Notes under the pieces: generated by a model | Databases searched by the model: none | Seen by the model: the letters and a program-made list of their open reading frames with translations, nothing else | What the model was told of the DNA's origin: nothing | Translations under genes and position numbers: made by a program | DNA from: Chitinispirillaceae bacterium | GTDB lineage: Bacteria; Fibrobacterota; Chitinivibrionia; Chitinivibrionales; Chitinispirillaceae | NCBI GenBank assembly: GCA_016929415.1 | Contig: JAFGIW010000226.1 | Coordinates: forward strand, 51,135-115,134 | DNA: 64,000 bases | Direction of reading: 5' to 3' | Part shown: one piece after another, positions 27,113-36,197 of the stretch | How positions within the stretch are numbered: the stretch's first letter is position 1 | Layout of the letters: each line of letters opens with the position of its first letter

Positions 27113-28089
27113 AATTTCTTTGCATCGAGGTCGATGACTATTCTTTCCAATTCGACAAGGTGCCGTTTGCGGGCCTGAATTTTCGACAGAAGCAGAAGCA
27201 GCAGCAAAGTATTGAGCGCACCGGCGGCGATCGCGCCCAGAATCCAGACCTGGTAACGGTCGAGACGCGCTTTCTGCGTGGATTTCATCTCCTCCTTTTC
27301 CACATGCCGGCGATGTTGTTCCTTGATCGCCCGCACGGTCTGCTGATCGCCCACCTCGGTAATCGGCAACTTGTTTACTTTCTGGAAATTGCGGTAGCCG
27401 GTCGGGAGGTCCTCCCCGATAAATCCAAGGATAGTGAGCAGGTTGATCATTTCGGCGCGCATGAGACGGCGTTGTTCACGTGCGATTTCACGCAACTCCT
27501 CACCGGTGGAGTAGGCCTGGCCGAAGGGGTACTGTTCAATAAGCTGCGAGAACAGCTCCGTTGCCTTATCGTAATCATCGGTCAGTTTATAATGGAGTGC
27601 GAGTTCGAACAGCGCGTCATCGGCGACTTCGCAGCCGGGTTTGTTCTTGATGATATCGATCATCGTTTTGAGCATGTCGTCTATTCTGCCCAGACTCCGC
27701 AGCGTCTTCCCCATCCAGAGGCGGTACTCGGGACGGTGGTCGACCGAATCGGCGAACGAAAAGTTTTTGAGTGCATTGGTAAAGTCGTTGTTTTTGTAGT
27801 ATTCCAAACCGGATTTGAAGTAGAGTTCAGGAGGGTCTTTCTTACGTCCCACATGGATATCGGAACCGCCTTTGCGGGTTGTCTGCGCCGGCCGTTGTAT
27901 CGATTCTTTCGACGGGGTGCGCTCATGTTCTTCAGGGGTGGATGGCGTGGTCGGGGCTCCGCTCTGTTTTTCGACGAAAATGATCCCTTTCTCAGGATCG
28001 TACCTCAACTCCTTTTCGGCGAAAGACATTATGAAACCGCATAACAGCACCGCCATGACATAGCGGGGTGTCGATGTACGGGGTCTCAT
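27109..28089 (-). CDS. TPR protein with C-terminal membrane helix, in MoxR operon
   Basis: A 326-residue protein with a signal-like N-terminus (VMAVLLCGFIMSFA). A linker of low complexity follows, then TPR-like repeats (LYFKSGLEYYKNNDFTNALK; ALHYKLTDDYDKATELFSQL) at ~85-190. One membrane helix, ILGAIAAGALNTLLLLLLL, lies near residue 290 with a short basic tail. It sits between moxR and DUF58, the place where Bat-type TPR proteins are found. It overlaps DUF58 by 4 bp and lies 27 bp after moxR. Confidence 0.75.
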   Translation of the reverse strand: MRPRTSTPRYVMAVLLCGFIMSFAEKELRYDPEKGIIFVEKQSGAPTTPSTPEEHERTPSKESIQRPAQTTRKGGSDIHVGRKKDPPELYFKSGLEYYKNNDFTNALKNFSFADSVDHRPEYRLWMGKTLRSLGRIDDMLKTMIDIIKNKPGCEVADDALFELALHYKLTDDYDKATELFSQLIEQYPFGQAYSTGEELREIAREQRRLMRAEMINLLTILGFIGEDLPTGYRNFQKVNKLPITEVGDQQTVRAIKEQHRRHVEKEEMKSTQKARLDRYQVWILGAIAAGALNTLLLLLLLSKIQARKRHLVELERIVIDLDAKKL

Positions 28090-28116
28090 GAACCGGTTGC
28101 TCTCCAGACAACTGTT

Positions 28117-29106
28117 TTACGGCACTTCGACGCTGTCGAAAATTTTCCGGACGATATCTTCGGCAAGAATGTTTTCCGCTTCCGCCTCGTAGGTGGTGAT
28201 AATCCGGTGCCGCAGCACATCCATACCGATCGATTTGACATCTTCCGGGGTTACATATCCTCTGCCGCGTATAAAGGCATGCGCCCGTGCCGCCCGCAAA
28301 AGATTGATTGTCGCCCGGGGAGAGGCCCCATAGGCGATAAGGTTTTTCATCTCTTCCAGCCCCGCCGCCTGAGGCTCCCGGCTTGCGTATACGATACTGA
28401 CAATATACTCTTCAACTTTCGGATCGATATAAATTTTTTCAACAACCGATCGTGCGGCGATGATGCGATCGACCCCGATCACTTTTGAAACTTCAGGTAT
28501 TTTATCGGTACCCATGCGCGTTAAAATCTGTTTTTCCTCTTCACGGGAGGGATAAACGACCTTCAGCTTGAGCATGAACCGGTCTACCTGCGCTTCAGGG
28601 AGCGGATAGGTACCTTCCTGCTCGATCGGGTTCTGTGTTGCCAGCACCAGAAACGGTTCCTCGAGCGGATAGGTCGCCTCACCGATCGTCACCTGGCGTT
28701 CCTGCATCGCTTCGAGCAGTGCGCTCTGAACCTTGGCGGGTGCGCGGTTGATTTCATCGGCGAGAATGATGTTTGAGAAGAGCGGCCCTTTTTTCACGAC
28801 AAACTCACCGGTTTTCTGATTGAAAACCATGGTCCCGATAAGGTCGGCCGGCAGGAGGTCGGGGGTGAATTGAATGCGTTTGAATCCGGTGTCGATCACT
28901 CTCGCGAGCGTGGAGACGGCGAGCGTTTTCGCCAGTCCGGGTACGCCCTCGAGCAGTATATGCCCCCTTGTCAATATTCCGATGAGCAACCGGTCGACCA
29001 TCTTGCCCTGTCCCACGATCACCTTGCCGATTTCGGTTTTCAGGAGTGTGACAAAACTGCTTTCCTCCTTGATGAGTTCATTGTGTTGCGTCATATCGAC
29101 TGCCAT
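28117..29106 (-). CDS. MoxR-family AAA+ ATPase
   Basis: A 329-residue MoxR ATPase: Walker A GVPGLAKTL, RIQFTPDLLPADLIGT, Walker B with ADEINRAPAKVQSALLEAMQE, the sensor ATQNPIEQEGTYPLPEAQVDRF, and GASPRATINLLRAARAHAF at the C-terminal lid. MoxR proteins act with DUF58/vWA partners as assembly chaperones. First gene of the three-gene minus-strand operon. An ATG at 29106 or the next one (MTQHN, 29094) could be used. Confidence 0.93.
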   Translation of the reverse strand: MAVDMTQHNELIKEESSFVTLLKTEIGKVIVGQGKMVDRLLIGILTRGHILLEGVPGLAKTLAVSTLARVIDTGFKRIQFTPDLLPADLIGTMVFNQKTGEFVVKKGPLFSNIILADEINRAPAKVQSALLEAMQERQVTIGEATYPLEEPFLVLATQNPIEQEGTYPLPEAQVDRFMLKLKVVYPSREEEKQILTRMGTDKIPEVSKVIGVDRIIAARSVVEKIYIDPKVEEYIVSIVYASREPQAAGLEEMKNLIAYGASPRATINLLRAARAHAFIRGRGYVTPEDVKSIGMDVLRHRIITTYEAEAENILAEDIVRKIFDSVEVP

Positions 29107-29253
29107 GCAATCCTCCAGGACGGTTTCGTTGGTATGTTGTTTGAAAAAAGGGGTTATTTGGACATCATCGAATTATTTTATATGCACAATTCATTTCTCC
29201 CTTGAAAGAGAGAAGTATAAAATATACCATATTACCGGAGTTTTTTCAAACCA

Positions 29254-29436
29254 GTGTCGTTGCTTGTCAGAATCGCTGAACTAATCGTAATCTTCCTTGT
29301 GGTTCGGGCATTTCTCCGTATGGTGTTGCCGGGAAACACAGGGTCACAACCTCCTCCCCGACGCGCTGAAAAAACGGAGCGGTTTGATGGGAAAGAGTGT
29401 GATATCAGTGATGCTGATTACGAAGATGTCGCCTGA
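29254..29436 (+). CDS. Small single-pass membrane protein (DUF4834-like)
   Basis: A 60-residue protein with one N-terminal membrane helix (IAELIVIFLVVRAFLRMVLP) and a hydrophilic tail. The pattern recalls small DUF4834-type membrane proteins of the FCB group, but similarity is weak. A GTG start is used, with GGAG 13 bp upstream. Next downstream is the STAS gene. Confidence 0.5.
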   Translation: MSLLVRIAELIVIFLVVRAFLRMVLPGNTGSQPPPRRAEKTERFDGKECDISDADYEDVA

Positions 29437-29489
29437 TTATTGAAATTGAGTGATACCCACTCTCAATCAGCCCTTGAAAGGGGGAGCCC

Positions 29490-29846
29490 ATGGAATTATC
29501 GGTCACCGAAATTAATAATTTCAAGGTCATTAAGCCCCAGGGCCGGATTGATTGGGAGAATGCACGTGTGCTCGATAAAGAGATCCAGCAGATCATCGAC
29601 CAGGGCCACTATCATATCGTTTTCAATCTGGATGAGGTGACCTTTATCTGCAGCGGAGGGATCGGCGCTCTTGTGTACAACCTGAACAAGGTCCGTAAAA
29701 AGAACGGCGCCATTTACATTATTTCAGCAAACGATTATATCAATTATATCTTCGAAACGCTCAAATTCGATATCGTCTTTGAGGGATATCTTTACAAATC
29801 ATTTGAAGTATTCGCCGCCGAAGTCCTGGAAAAAGAGATAAAATAG
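29490..29846 (+). CDS. STAS-domain anti-sigma factor antagonist-like protein
   Basis: A 118-residue STAS-domain protein of SpoIIAA type: opening VTEINNFKVIKPQGRIDW, then VTFICSGGIGALV, which aligns with the usual phosphorylation loop FIDSSGLG. The Ser at the phosphosite is kept (ICSGG), so partner-switching by a serine kinase remains possible. No kinase or sigma factor gene is adjacent. Strong ribosome site AAAGGGGGAG before the ATG. Confidence 0.85.
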   Translation: MELSVTEINNFKVIKPQGRIDWENARVLDKEIQQIIDQGHYHIVFNLDEVTFICSGGIGALVYNLNKVRKKNGAIYIISANDYINYIFETLKFDIVFEGYLYKSFEVFAAEVLEKEIK

Positions 29847-29887
29847 ATACGCCTTCGCGAAGACGGACCCTACCCGCATCCAAAGTT

Positions 29888-30055
29888 TTATTTCCGATGT
29901 TTCTGATGCTCAGTAAAATAGGTTGAAAAAACATCCTCGGGCGACATCGTTTCAAGATCGATGATCAATCCGATAATCTCATCCTTGTCAATTATCTCAT
30001 CGCGCTCCGGCCGGTCGTCAAGACTGAGTTCAGGATCAATTCGCTGATGCATCAT
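29888..30055 (-). CDS. Small hypothetical protein
   Basis: A 55-residue acidic protein containing RDEIIDKDEIIGLIIDLETMSPEDVF near the middle-to-end. Start chosen at the ATG at 30055, where AAGGA stands six bases upstream; a GTG at 30106 in the same frame has no ribosome site. No family recognised and no membrane segment. Confidence 0.5.
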   Translation of the reverse strand: MMHQRIDPELSLDDRPERDEIIDKDEIIGLIIDLETMSPEDVFSTYFTEHQKHRK

Positions 30056-30346
30056 ACCGCTTCCTTCCTTCTCATAATGACGCCTCTTTTCTTTGGTGAT
30101 TCGCACTGTCGATTAACCGCTTAAATAGCCAGCCGTCACCCAACACTGCAATCAAGCCCTCTCTTTATATTATACCATCGGTGGAAAAAAAGTAAACTTT
30201 ACTCTTTTTTATACTATTTTTAACTGTTGATTTTAAATCAATTATATCGACCTTCTTTTTTTCAGAAAAGGCCATTTGCGCCTTCCGTAACGAGCAGTTA
30301 TTTTTCCATTACAGGCACAGTCCTTCAAACAGGGGGTTTGTACGCC

Positions 30347-32239
30347 ATGTTTCAAAGCAGCTTTTTTTTCTCCAGACTGCATCAGAAGATGACGCTTTCA
30401 AATAGGTCAAACATCATCATCCTTGCAGTGTTCGGCACTGCTCTCTACGCACAGGATGAACTGACGAAACGTATGTACGATATTTCGAACGGGCCGCAGC
30501 AATACTACTCATCCGACGCTTATTCTTACTTTACTAGCAAGGGCTTTTCGCTGCCTCCGCAAAAATCCCGGGATGAGGCTGTCAGAAGTTTCCAGGCTGC
30601 AACAAGACTGGCTGCCATGGGCAGCAGGGCAAAAGAAGCGCTGTCGGTGTTGGTCACCGCTTATCCTCAAGCGGTCCATGTCACCGAAATTCTCAACGTG
30701 CACTACTCAGGGGAAGGCACCTTTGAAGACTGGGTGCAGACCTATGTCGCCGGCGAAAAGAATAAATTTATCCTTTCATCGCCGTTTCTCGATTATGCGG
30801 CGATGTCTCCATGCGAACCATTCATCGTAAGCACGCCTGAAGTTACCAGAGTAAATGGTGCAGCCGTCACCATTCCCACAAAAGATCTTGTTAACATATC
30901 CGTTACGCACACCGTTTATTTCGGCGCATACGCCCTTACCGCCATCACGGGCGAACAATTCGGCGTTGACCGAGAGAAGTGGCAACAGTGGTGGAAGAAC
31001 ACCCCTGCAGCCCCGGCCCCGGCGACCACCGCAGCCCGCCCTTCAGGAAGGCTGAGAAACGGTCAGCTTTTCAGCGATATCGTTCTGCGGGGCAAATACC
31101 GTATGTTTCTCTCAACCGGCGACAATCTGGTCGGCCGTATCGAGGCCAAGGACGATACTTCACTTATCCTCGAAACATCCGATGGAAAAGCGTACACGTT
31201 TCGACCGTCGATCATCATCCGGTACGAGTATCTGGAACCGCCGAAGAATACCGAACCGCAGTCAAGAAACGCAGCAGCCATCGATTCCATGCCGTTTTCA
31301 TTTGATGAATTGCGCGGACGGAAGATCGGCGGACGGCAGCTGGAAATACACATAAACAGCGGGATGGTATTTCGCGGTATACTTATGGAGATCGACTCGC
31401 AGGGGATCAAACTGCAGGTCGGCAATTCGACGATTCCAATAACACGGGAGGTGGTGAAAAATATCCGTATCGTACCGCCGCCGCCAAAGACGGCGCCACC
31501 CTTGCAGAGACAGGAAACAGCTCCTGCCTATCGGGATACGGTCGTTGTAAAAAGTACCGAAACCGACGAATGGGGAAAACCGAAACCGGACAGTACCTAT
31601 GTCGGGACGATTACCGGTGAAGAAGCCGACTTTCTCATAATAACCACCTCAGGTGCCGCCGATAAAAGAATACCCCGCAACCGGATCGTGCGTGTGGTGA
31701 AAAAAAGTACAGGGAGTTACGAAGCGGTCATCAAGCGCTATGCCAAGCCGCTCTTCTGCCCCAATGAAATGTTTCTGGTGGACCTGCCGCCGGGAAAACC
31801 GGGGCGTCCCTTTTTCAAGGTATGCGTCGACCGGTACGAGTATCCCAACATCAAGGGCTCCCGGCCCAAAATCAATGTGTCGTACGATGATGCCCGCGCC
31901 CTCTGTCACAAGCGCGGCAAGCGGCTCTGTACCGCCGAAGAGTGGCAATGGGCCTGTGGCGGCATCGAGGGATATACCTACCCGTACGGCTGGAATCCGG
32001 AGGAGGAAAAGTGCAACACCGACGGCAGCCGCCCTCCCGAGCCGAGCGGTTCGCGCCATAATTGCGTGAGTAAATTCGGCGGATACGACATGGCCGGTAA
32101 TGTGTTCGAATGGGTGATCGGACCCAGGAAACAGCCCTCATTCATGGGCGGCCCGTATTCGAAATGCCAGACTATCACCGAAGGCGTGGGAGGAAGCGCC
32201 AAACCGCAGAGCGGCTTTCGCTGCTGCAAGGGGAATTGA
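30347..32239 (+). CDS. Secreted FGE-like (SUMF1/EgtB/PvdO fold) protein with N-terminal region of unknown function
   Basis: About 630 residues. A signal-like hydrophobic segment (NIIILAVFGTALYAQ) leads the protein. The long middle part has two SH3-like or Sm-like strand modules (GDNLVGRIEAKDDTSLILET; LEIHINSGMVFRGILMEIDSQGIKLQVGNS). The C-terminal ~150 residues are a formylglycine-generating-enzyme-like domain: FKVCVDRYEYPNIKG, ALCHKRGKRLCTAEEWQWACGG, YDMAGNVFEWV and GFRCCKGN. The FGE fold has many non-sulfatase roles, and no sulfatase is nearby. Start uncertain: ATG 30347 has GGGGG upstream; 30389 is an alternative that starts right at the signal sequence. Confidence 0.75.
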   Translation: MFQSSFFFSRLHQKMTLSNRSNIIILAVFGTALYAQDELTKRMYDISNGPQQYYSSDAYSYFTSKGFSLPPQKSRDEAVRSFQAATRLAAMGSRAKEALSVLVTAYPQAVHVTEILNVHYSGEGTFEDWVQTYVAGEKNKFILSSPFLDYAAMSPCEPFIVSTPEVTRVNGAAVTIPTKDLVNISVTHTVYFGAYALTAITGEQFGVDREKWQQWWKNTPAAPAPATTAARPSGRLRNGQLFSDIVLRGKYRMFLSTGDNLVGRIEAKDDTSLILETSDGKAYTFRPSIIIRYEYLEPPKNTEPQSRNAAAIDSMPFSFDELRGRKIGGRQLEIHINSGMVFRGILMEIDSQGIKLQVGNSTIPITREVVKNIRIVPPPPKTAPPLQRQETAPAYRDTVVVKSTETDEWGKPKPDSTYVGTITGEEADFLIITTSGAADKRIPRNRIVRVVKKSTGSYEAVIKRYAKPLFCPNEMFLVDLPPGKPGRPFFKVCVDRYEYPNIKGSRPKINVSYDDARALCHKRGKRLCTAEEWQWACGGIEGYTYPYGWNPEEEKCNTDGSRPPEPSGSRHNCVSKFGGYDMAGNVFEWVIGPRKQPSFMGGPYSKCQTITEGVGGSAKPQSGFRCCKGN

Positions 32240-32311
32240 TCTACCGCTATTCTGCCGCCCGGTGACACGCCGGCGGGGGGACCTTGTAGAGCACCATCTC
32301 CGCCGGTCATG

Positions 32312-32503
32312 TTAATGAGACGCGACCACCTCTTCGAGTACCGGGGCCAACTCATCGGCGATTTTCGAGAAGATCCGGTCAGTATAATAATATCCTTCTG
32401 AGATTCGCTCTTTGAGCTTCTGCAGGTATACATTGCGGGCCGCAGGCTCCATCCAGAGGAACTGCCCTTTTCGAAGCGTGGCGCTGGAGTGCTGATTATT
32501 CAT
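32312..32503 (-). CDS. Small FlgM-like protein
   Basis: A 63-residue protein whose second half, VYLQKLKERISEGYYYTD followed by RIFSKIADEL, matches the usual C-terminal helix pattern of FlgM anti-sigma-28 factors (basic-LK-I-G-Y-xx-I-A-xx-L). Assignment to FlgM is an inference from a short pattern. ATG at 32503 with GGATGGA upstream is preferred over the longer 32530 start. No flagellar genes are nearby. Confidence 0.45.
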   Translation of the reverse strand: MNNQHSSATLRKGQFLWMEPAARNVYLQKLKERISEGYYYTDRIFSKIADELAPVLEEVVASH

Positions 32504-32725
32504 ACAATTCCATCCGTGGAAAAATCCCAATCCATTGTTCGCACTATTTGTATTATCGGCCTCGGTAAAAAAAAGCTTTAGTCCCGGTAAATTATTTCCA
32601 CTCTTTCAGTTAAAATATCAATCAGTGCCGGTTTATTTACCGAAGAATCAGCTTTATTTCTCATGTCGAGCGGTGTATAATGAAGCGGAACCGATGAAGA
32701 TTCACGTCCAACGGCAGGAGATTTC

Positions 32726-33919
32726 GTGGTACGTTATACCATTGAAGAGGTGAATGATTCCATGGTATTGGGAGAATCGGTTTACCTTCCGTCGGGTGAA
32801 CTGCTCCTCGCGACGGGATACCGGATCAAGGAACGTTACCGGCAGCGGCTGATTGAGATGGGATATCGCAGCCTTTTGATCAATGTTGAGGGAACGGAAA
32901 CGGCAAGACCGGTGACTACCATTTCCGAAACGGCACAGCGGGAAATGGGGAATGCGCTTGAGTTTTCTTCAAGAGGGCTTACCGCTGAAATCCAGAATTT
33001 CCGCAACCAGAGTACCGAAAAAATCAAGGAACTGATAAAAAAGAACCGGCAGCATCTTAACAAATTTATAATGACCTCGGGGGTGGCCAAGGCGCTCGAA
33101 CAGTTTATCGAGGAGATCATGAGCCAGTCGGCGGTCATTCTGAACCTTTCGGTACTACGTCAGACCCAGCCGAGCCTTTTTATTCATGCGCTCAATGTGG
33201 CGATTACTGCGCTGTGCATTGGAAAAAAGTACAAACTCTCCTATGAAGAAATGAAGCAACTCGGCATTGGTGCGCTTAATTACGATCTGGGATTGATAGC
33301 ATTACCCAAAGAGCTGCTCGAAAAGCAGGTTGATACACTTAATGAAGCGGAAATGAAACTCTACCGCCAGCATACGGTGTTCGGCTACTACATGCTTACA
33401 CAAAACCATATGATTCCGACAACCAGTGCGGCTGTGGCGCTGCAACACCACGAGCACCAGGACGGAAGCGGTTTTCCCCGCGGCATCAAGGGAGATAACC
33501 GCCCGCCGCTCAAGGATTTCTCCCGGAAAAATATGATTCACCGTTTTTCTGAAATCGTTACGGTCGCCGATACCTACGATGCATGCCTTTATGGCCGTCC
33601 GGAGATGGGCCTGTCGGCAATGAGCGTTCAAACCGCTTTACGATATATTATCAGGTCGGGCGGCGATGAACTCAACAGCGACATCGTCAGAACACTCGTG
33701 TCGATTGTTCCGATGTATCCGGTGGGGGCGCGCATCCGGATACTGAACGCACCAACCCCCCAGTTGATCGGTCACTACGGCGTTGTCGCACGTGACAATC
33801 CGGACAATCTCGAAACCCCGCAGATCATCATCTACGAGACGAAAAATCACTCGAAGATAAAGCCGGTCCTCATCGATATGCACCAGCACAGCGGATTCAC
33901 CCTTGAACTGGTGGTGTAG
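32726..33919 (+). CDS. HD-GYP-like protein with altered catalytic residues
   Basis: A 397-residue protein whose C-terminal half follows the HD-GYP cyclic-di-GMP phosphodiesterase pattern: FIHALNVAITA, GALNYDLGLIALPKELLEK, YRQHTVFGYYML, ALQHHEHQDGSGFPRGI, VTVADTYDAC. The HD dyad has become YD and the GYP Tyr is Phe (GFP), and the GK following HD is GL. These changes suggest reduced activity or a binding role. The N-terminal ~110 residues are an unassigned sensor-like region with a coiled coil. GTG start at 32726 with AGGAG six bases upstream. Confidence 0.8.
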   Translation: MVRYTIEEVNDSMVLGESVYLPSGELLLATGYRIKERYRQRLIEMGYRSLLINVEGTETARPVTTISETAQREMGNALEFSSRGLTAEIQNFRNQSTEKIKELIKKNRQHLNKFIMTSGVAKALEQFIEEIMSQSAVILNLSVLRQTQPSLFIHALNVAITALCIGKKYKLSYEEMKQLGIGALNYDLGLIALPKELLEKQVDTLNEAEMKLYRQHTVFGYYMLTQNHMIPTTSAAVALQHHEHQDGSGFPRGIKGDNRPPLKDFSRKNMIHRFSEIVTVADTYDACLYGRPEMGLSAMSVQTALRYIIRSGGDELNSDIVRTLVSIVPMYPVGARIRILNAPTPQLIGHYGVVARDNPDNLETPQIIIYETKNHSKIKPVLIDMHQHSGFTLELVV

Positions 33920-34162
33920 GGGAGGCAGGGTGAAAGGGATCTGCGGGTATCGCCATATGAGAAAAACCATGGAAATGAAGATTGAAAAAGACCTTCCCCA
34001 GAACGTATTTATACGTTGGAGGTCATAAAAAAAGGAAGACCGTGTAATGAGTTGCCGATTACCGGAGTAAGCACCGCCTCCTCTCCGTAATTATCGATCG
34101 TCACAGCGGGTGTGGAACGGTTCCTCGGCAAAAGCCCTTCATTTCATCAAAGGAATACAGCC

Positions 34163-35029
34163 ATGTCATGCAGCAAACCAATGCGTGATGCGTCTTGTCT
34201 GAAAAAGGCACTCCTTCGCCTTTCACTCTTTATTTTCTTCATCGGTTTTAAAACATTCGGCTACTTTCCCGATTCTTTATTCCTTCCGTACGCCGACAGC
34301 CTTTTCGCCCTGAAGTCGGATACTCAGGTGACGGCCCTGCGCGTAAAAAAAGTGATCAAACCGAAAGCCTTTCGAGTGAGAAAAAAAACCTATACCTATT
34401 TCATGGTGACGACCTGCAAGACGATCGATCAGCCTTTTTCAACAATCGTCGATAAAGTACGGAATACCGGATCATACCCCAAGTACTTCTCTTTTACTAC
34501 CAAGGCCGTTGTTGTCAACGACGGCGAGGAAGAAGAACCGGTCACGATGTTTGTAGGCGCCTACGGCCTCTACCGGGTTTACTTTTTCGGAAAGATCCGG
34601 GAAGAATATTCCTCTGATTCAAGCCGGTACCGGGTTTTCTGCGGCGACGTCGAACAGAAAAAATTCCGTAAAGCCTGGCGCAGGAGAGTGAGGGGAATGA
34701 TCAGGATCGGTTCCCACGACGTCGATATCTTCTGGACTGTTGAGAAACGGGGCGAGTCGTCGAGCCGCGTCTCACTGACGGCCTCCCAGTCGTTTACAAC
34801 CCGGACGCCGAACTGGATGGTGTCGATCGGGACCAACAAGATATTCCGCGGGATGCTGAAGGACCTTGAGAAATACCTGACGAAGAACAATAAGCTTACG
34901 CCCGGAGCTTCGTCATCGGCACCCGAAACACCTGTCCCGGCACCCGAGTCGTCGGCACCGGCAGCACCCACACCGGAGCCGGTACCCGAAACGCCGATGC
35001 CAACGGTCGAAGAAAGCGCCCCGAAGTAA
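34163..35029 (+). CDS. SRPBCC-like secreted protein with Pro/Ala/Glu-rich tail
   Basis: A 288-residue protein. The N-terminal hydrophobic segment is ALLRLSLFIFFIGFKTFGYF. The central ~150 residues look like a START/SRPBCC-type ligand-binding fold (TTCKTIDQPFSTIVDKVRNTGSYPKYFSF; SSRVSLTASQSFTTRTPNWMV). The last ~40 residues are a low-complexity PAPE-type tail. Start chosen at 34163 because AAAGGA stands nine bases before it. It is followed by the small TPR operon. Ligand and role are unknown. Confidence 0.6.
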   Translation: MSCSKPMRDASCLKKALLRLSLFIFFIGFKTFGYFPDSLFLPYADSLFALKSDTQVTALRVKKVIKPKAFRVRKKTYTYFMVTTCKTIDQPFSTIVDKVRNTGSYPKYFSFTTKAVVVNDGEEEEPVTMFVGAYGLYRVYFFGKIREEYSSDSSRYRVFCGDVEQKKFRKAWRRRVRGMIRIGSHDVDIFWTVEKRGESSSRVSLTASQSFTTRTPNWMVSIGTNKIFRGMLKDLEKYLTKNNKLTPGASSSAPETPVPAPESSAPAAPTPEPVPETPMPTVEESAPK

Positions 35030-35160
35030 GAGGCAGCGGCAGTCGTTCAAGTTGAAAACCTCCGTACCGCCCAACCCTCCGGGTGAGGCTGGAATGGAGT
35101 TATAAAGCCAATGCTCATGCATTGCAACTCCCCGCAACCGTCAGCCGAAGGAGCCGCACC

Positions 35161-35742
35161 ATGTCATCAGCCATCGAACTCTACAAGGAAGCATATGACC
35201 TCGACTACAATAAGGGCGACAGCCTGTACGCCGAGGTTCTTTACAAGGAAATAATCGAGCGGTTTCCCCATTCGGACGAAAAAGAGTATGCTCAGGTGCA
35301 TTTGGAGCGTATTGCCAAACTGAAGGGAAACCCCAATGATCCCAGCTTCAAACCATTACGATCCGGTGGAAGCGGAGGCGGCCTGGCGGTCGTCTGTTTC
35401 GTTCTTATACTCATGATCCTGACCGGGCTCGGGTTCGCAGGCTATTACGGTTATCCCCAGTATCTGCGGCTGGCATCGTACGAGCTGATCATTCATGGCC
35501 TCATCAGCCAGAAAAACAACGATCTTGCCGACGCGGAACGGATGTTCGAACAGGCGCAGCGTATCTATCCGCGCAACAGTGTCGCTTTTCGCTGCCTTAC
35601 AGAACTGTACCTGCAGACGGGGAAACCGGAAAAGGCCGAGCTGGTGCGCAACCAATGGAAATTGCTGATGCCGAACGATATCGCGCTGCACACCTTTACC
35701 TCACGCCTCGCCGATTCCATCCGGCAGGAGAAAAAGCCGTGA
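35161..35742 (+). CDS. Membrane-anchored TPR protein
   Basis: A 193-residue protein: a cytosolic N-terminal TPR-like pair (ELYKEAYDLDYNKGDSLYAEVLYKEII), a membrane helix (GGLAVVCFVLILMILTGLGF, ~75-95) and a C-terminal TPR-like region (DLADAERMFEQAQRIYPRNS; LYLQTGKPEKAELVRNQW). Start at 35161 with GAAGGAG upstream. The stop overlaps the next start (GTGA), so both are translated together. Confidence 0.75.
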   Translation: MSSAIELYKEAYDLDYNKGDSLYAEVLYKEIIERFPHSDEKEYAQVHLERIAKLKGNPNDPSFKPLRSGGSGGGLAVVCFVLILMILTGLGFAGYYGYPQYLRLASYELIIHGLISQKNNDLADAERMFEQAQRIYPRNSVAFRCLTELYLQTGKPEKAELVRNQWKLLMPNDIALHTFTSRLADSIRQEKKP

Positions 35743-36197
35743 ACGCCGAGGACAAACGCCGGGTTATACGAGGCGAGGTGTTCTGTGAAGGCCGCTGGGT
35801 GCACATTGACAGAAAGTTCGACATCGAACGGCAGCGGCGGAAAAAAATCGAGGCGGGTTATGTCTATCACCACGGTGAATGGATCACGATCGACGAAAAA
35901 CTCTCCCGGGTCGTTCCGCCGAAACCGCCGGAAGAGAAACGGGCCGAAACCATCATCATCAATCAGTACGACAACCGCACCATTCATCACCACGAACACC
36001 GGCATGTGCATATCGACAGGGAGGGATTGGAGGAGTATTCCCGTCACCGGTTGACGGACAATACAACGGGCGATACCCCGTTGATCGAAGCGGACCGGAA
36101 TAAGGTTGAAGCGCTGCCCGGTAAAAAAGAAAGCGATGCGGTTGTGGACGGGAGGAAGATCAAGGGGCTGCTCAAGCCGCCGGAGGATACCGGATAG
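35739..36197 (+). CDS. Hypothetical His/Arg-rich protein coupled to the TPR gene
   Basis: A 152-residue hydrophilic protein with two repeats of about 24 residues, each reading like GEVFCEGRWVHIDRKF and GYVYHHGEWITIDEKL, then a His-rich piece NRTIHHHEHRHVHID that may bind metal. No signal peptide or membrane helix. A GTG start overlaps the TPR stop (GTGA), with AGGAG eight bases upstream. Function unknown. Confidence 0.6.
   Translation: MNAEDKRRVIRGEVFCEGRWVHIDRKFDIERQRRKKIEAGYVYHHGEWITIDEKLSRVVPPKPPEEKRAETIIINQYDNRTIHHHEHRHVHIDREGLEEYSRHRLTDNTTGDTPLIEADRNKVEALPGKKESDAVVDGRKIKGLLKPPEDTG

Noticed and set aside
27160..28044. 294-codon open frame antisense to the TPR gene
   Set aside because: The minus-strand TPR gene has operon context and domain features; the plus frame has none.
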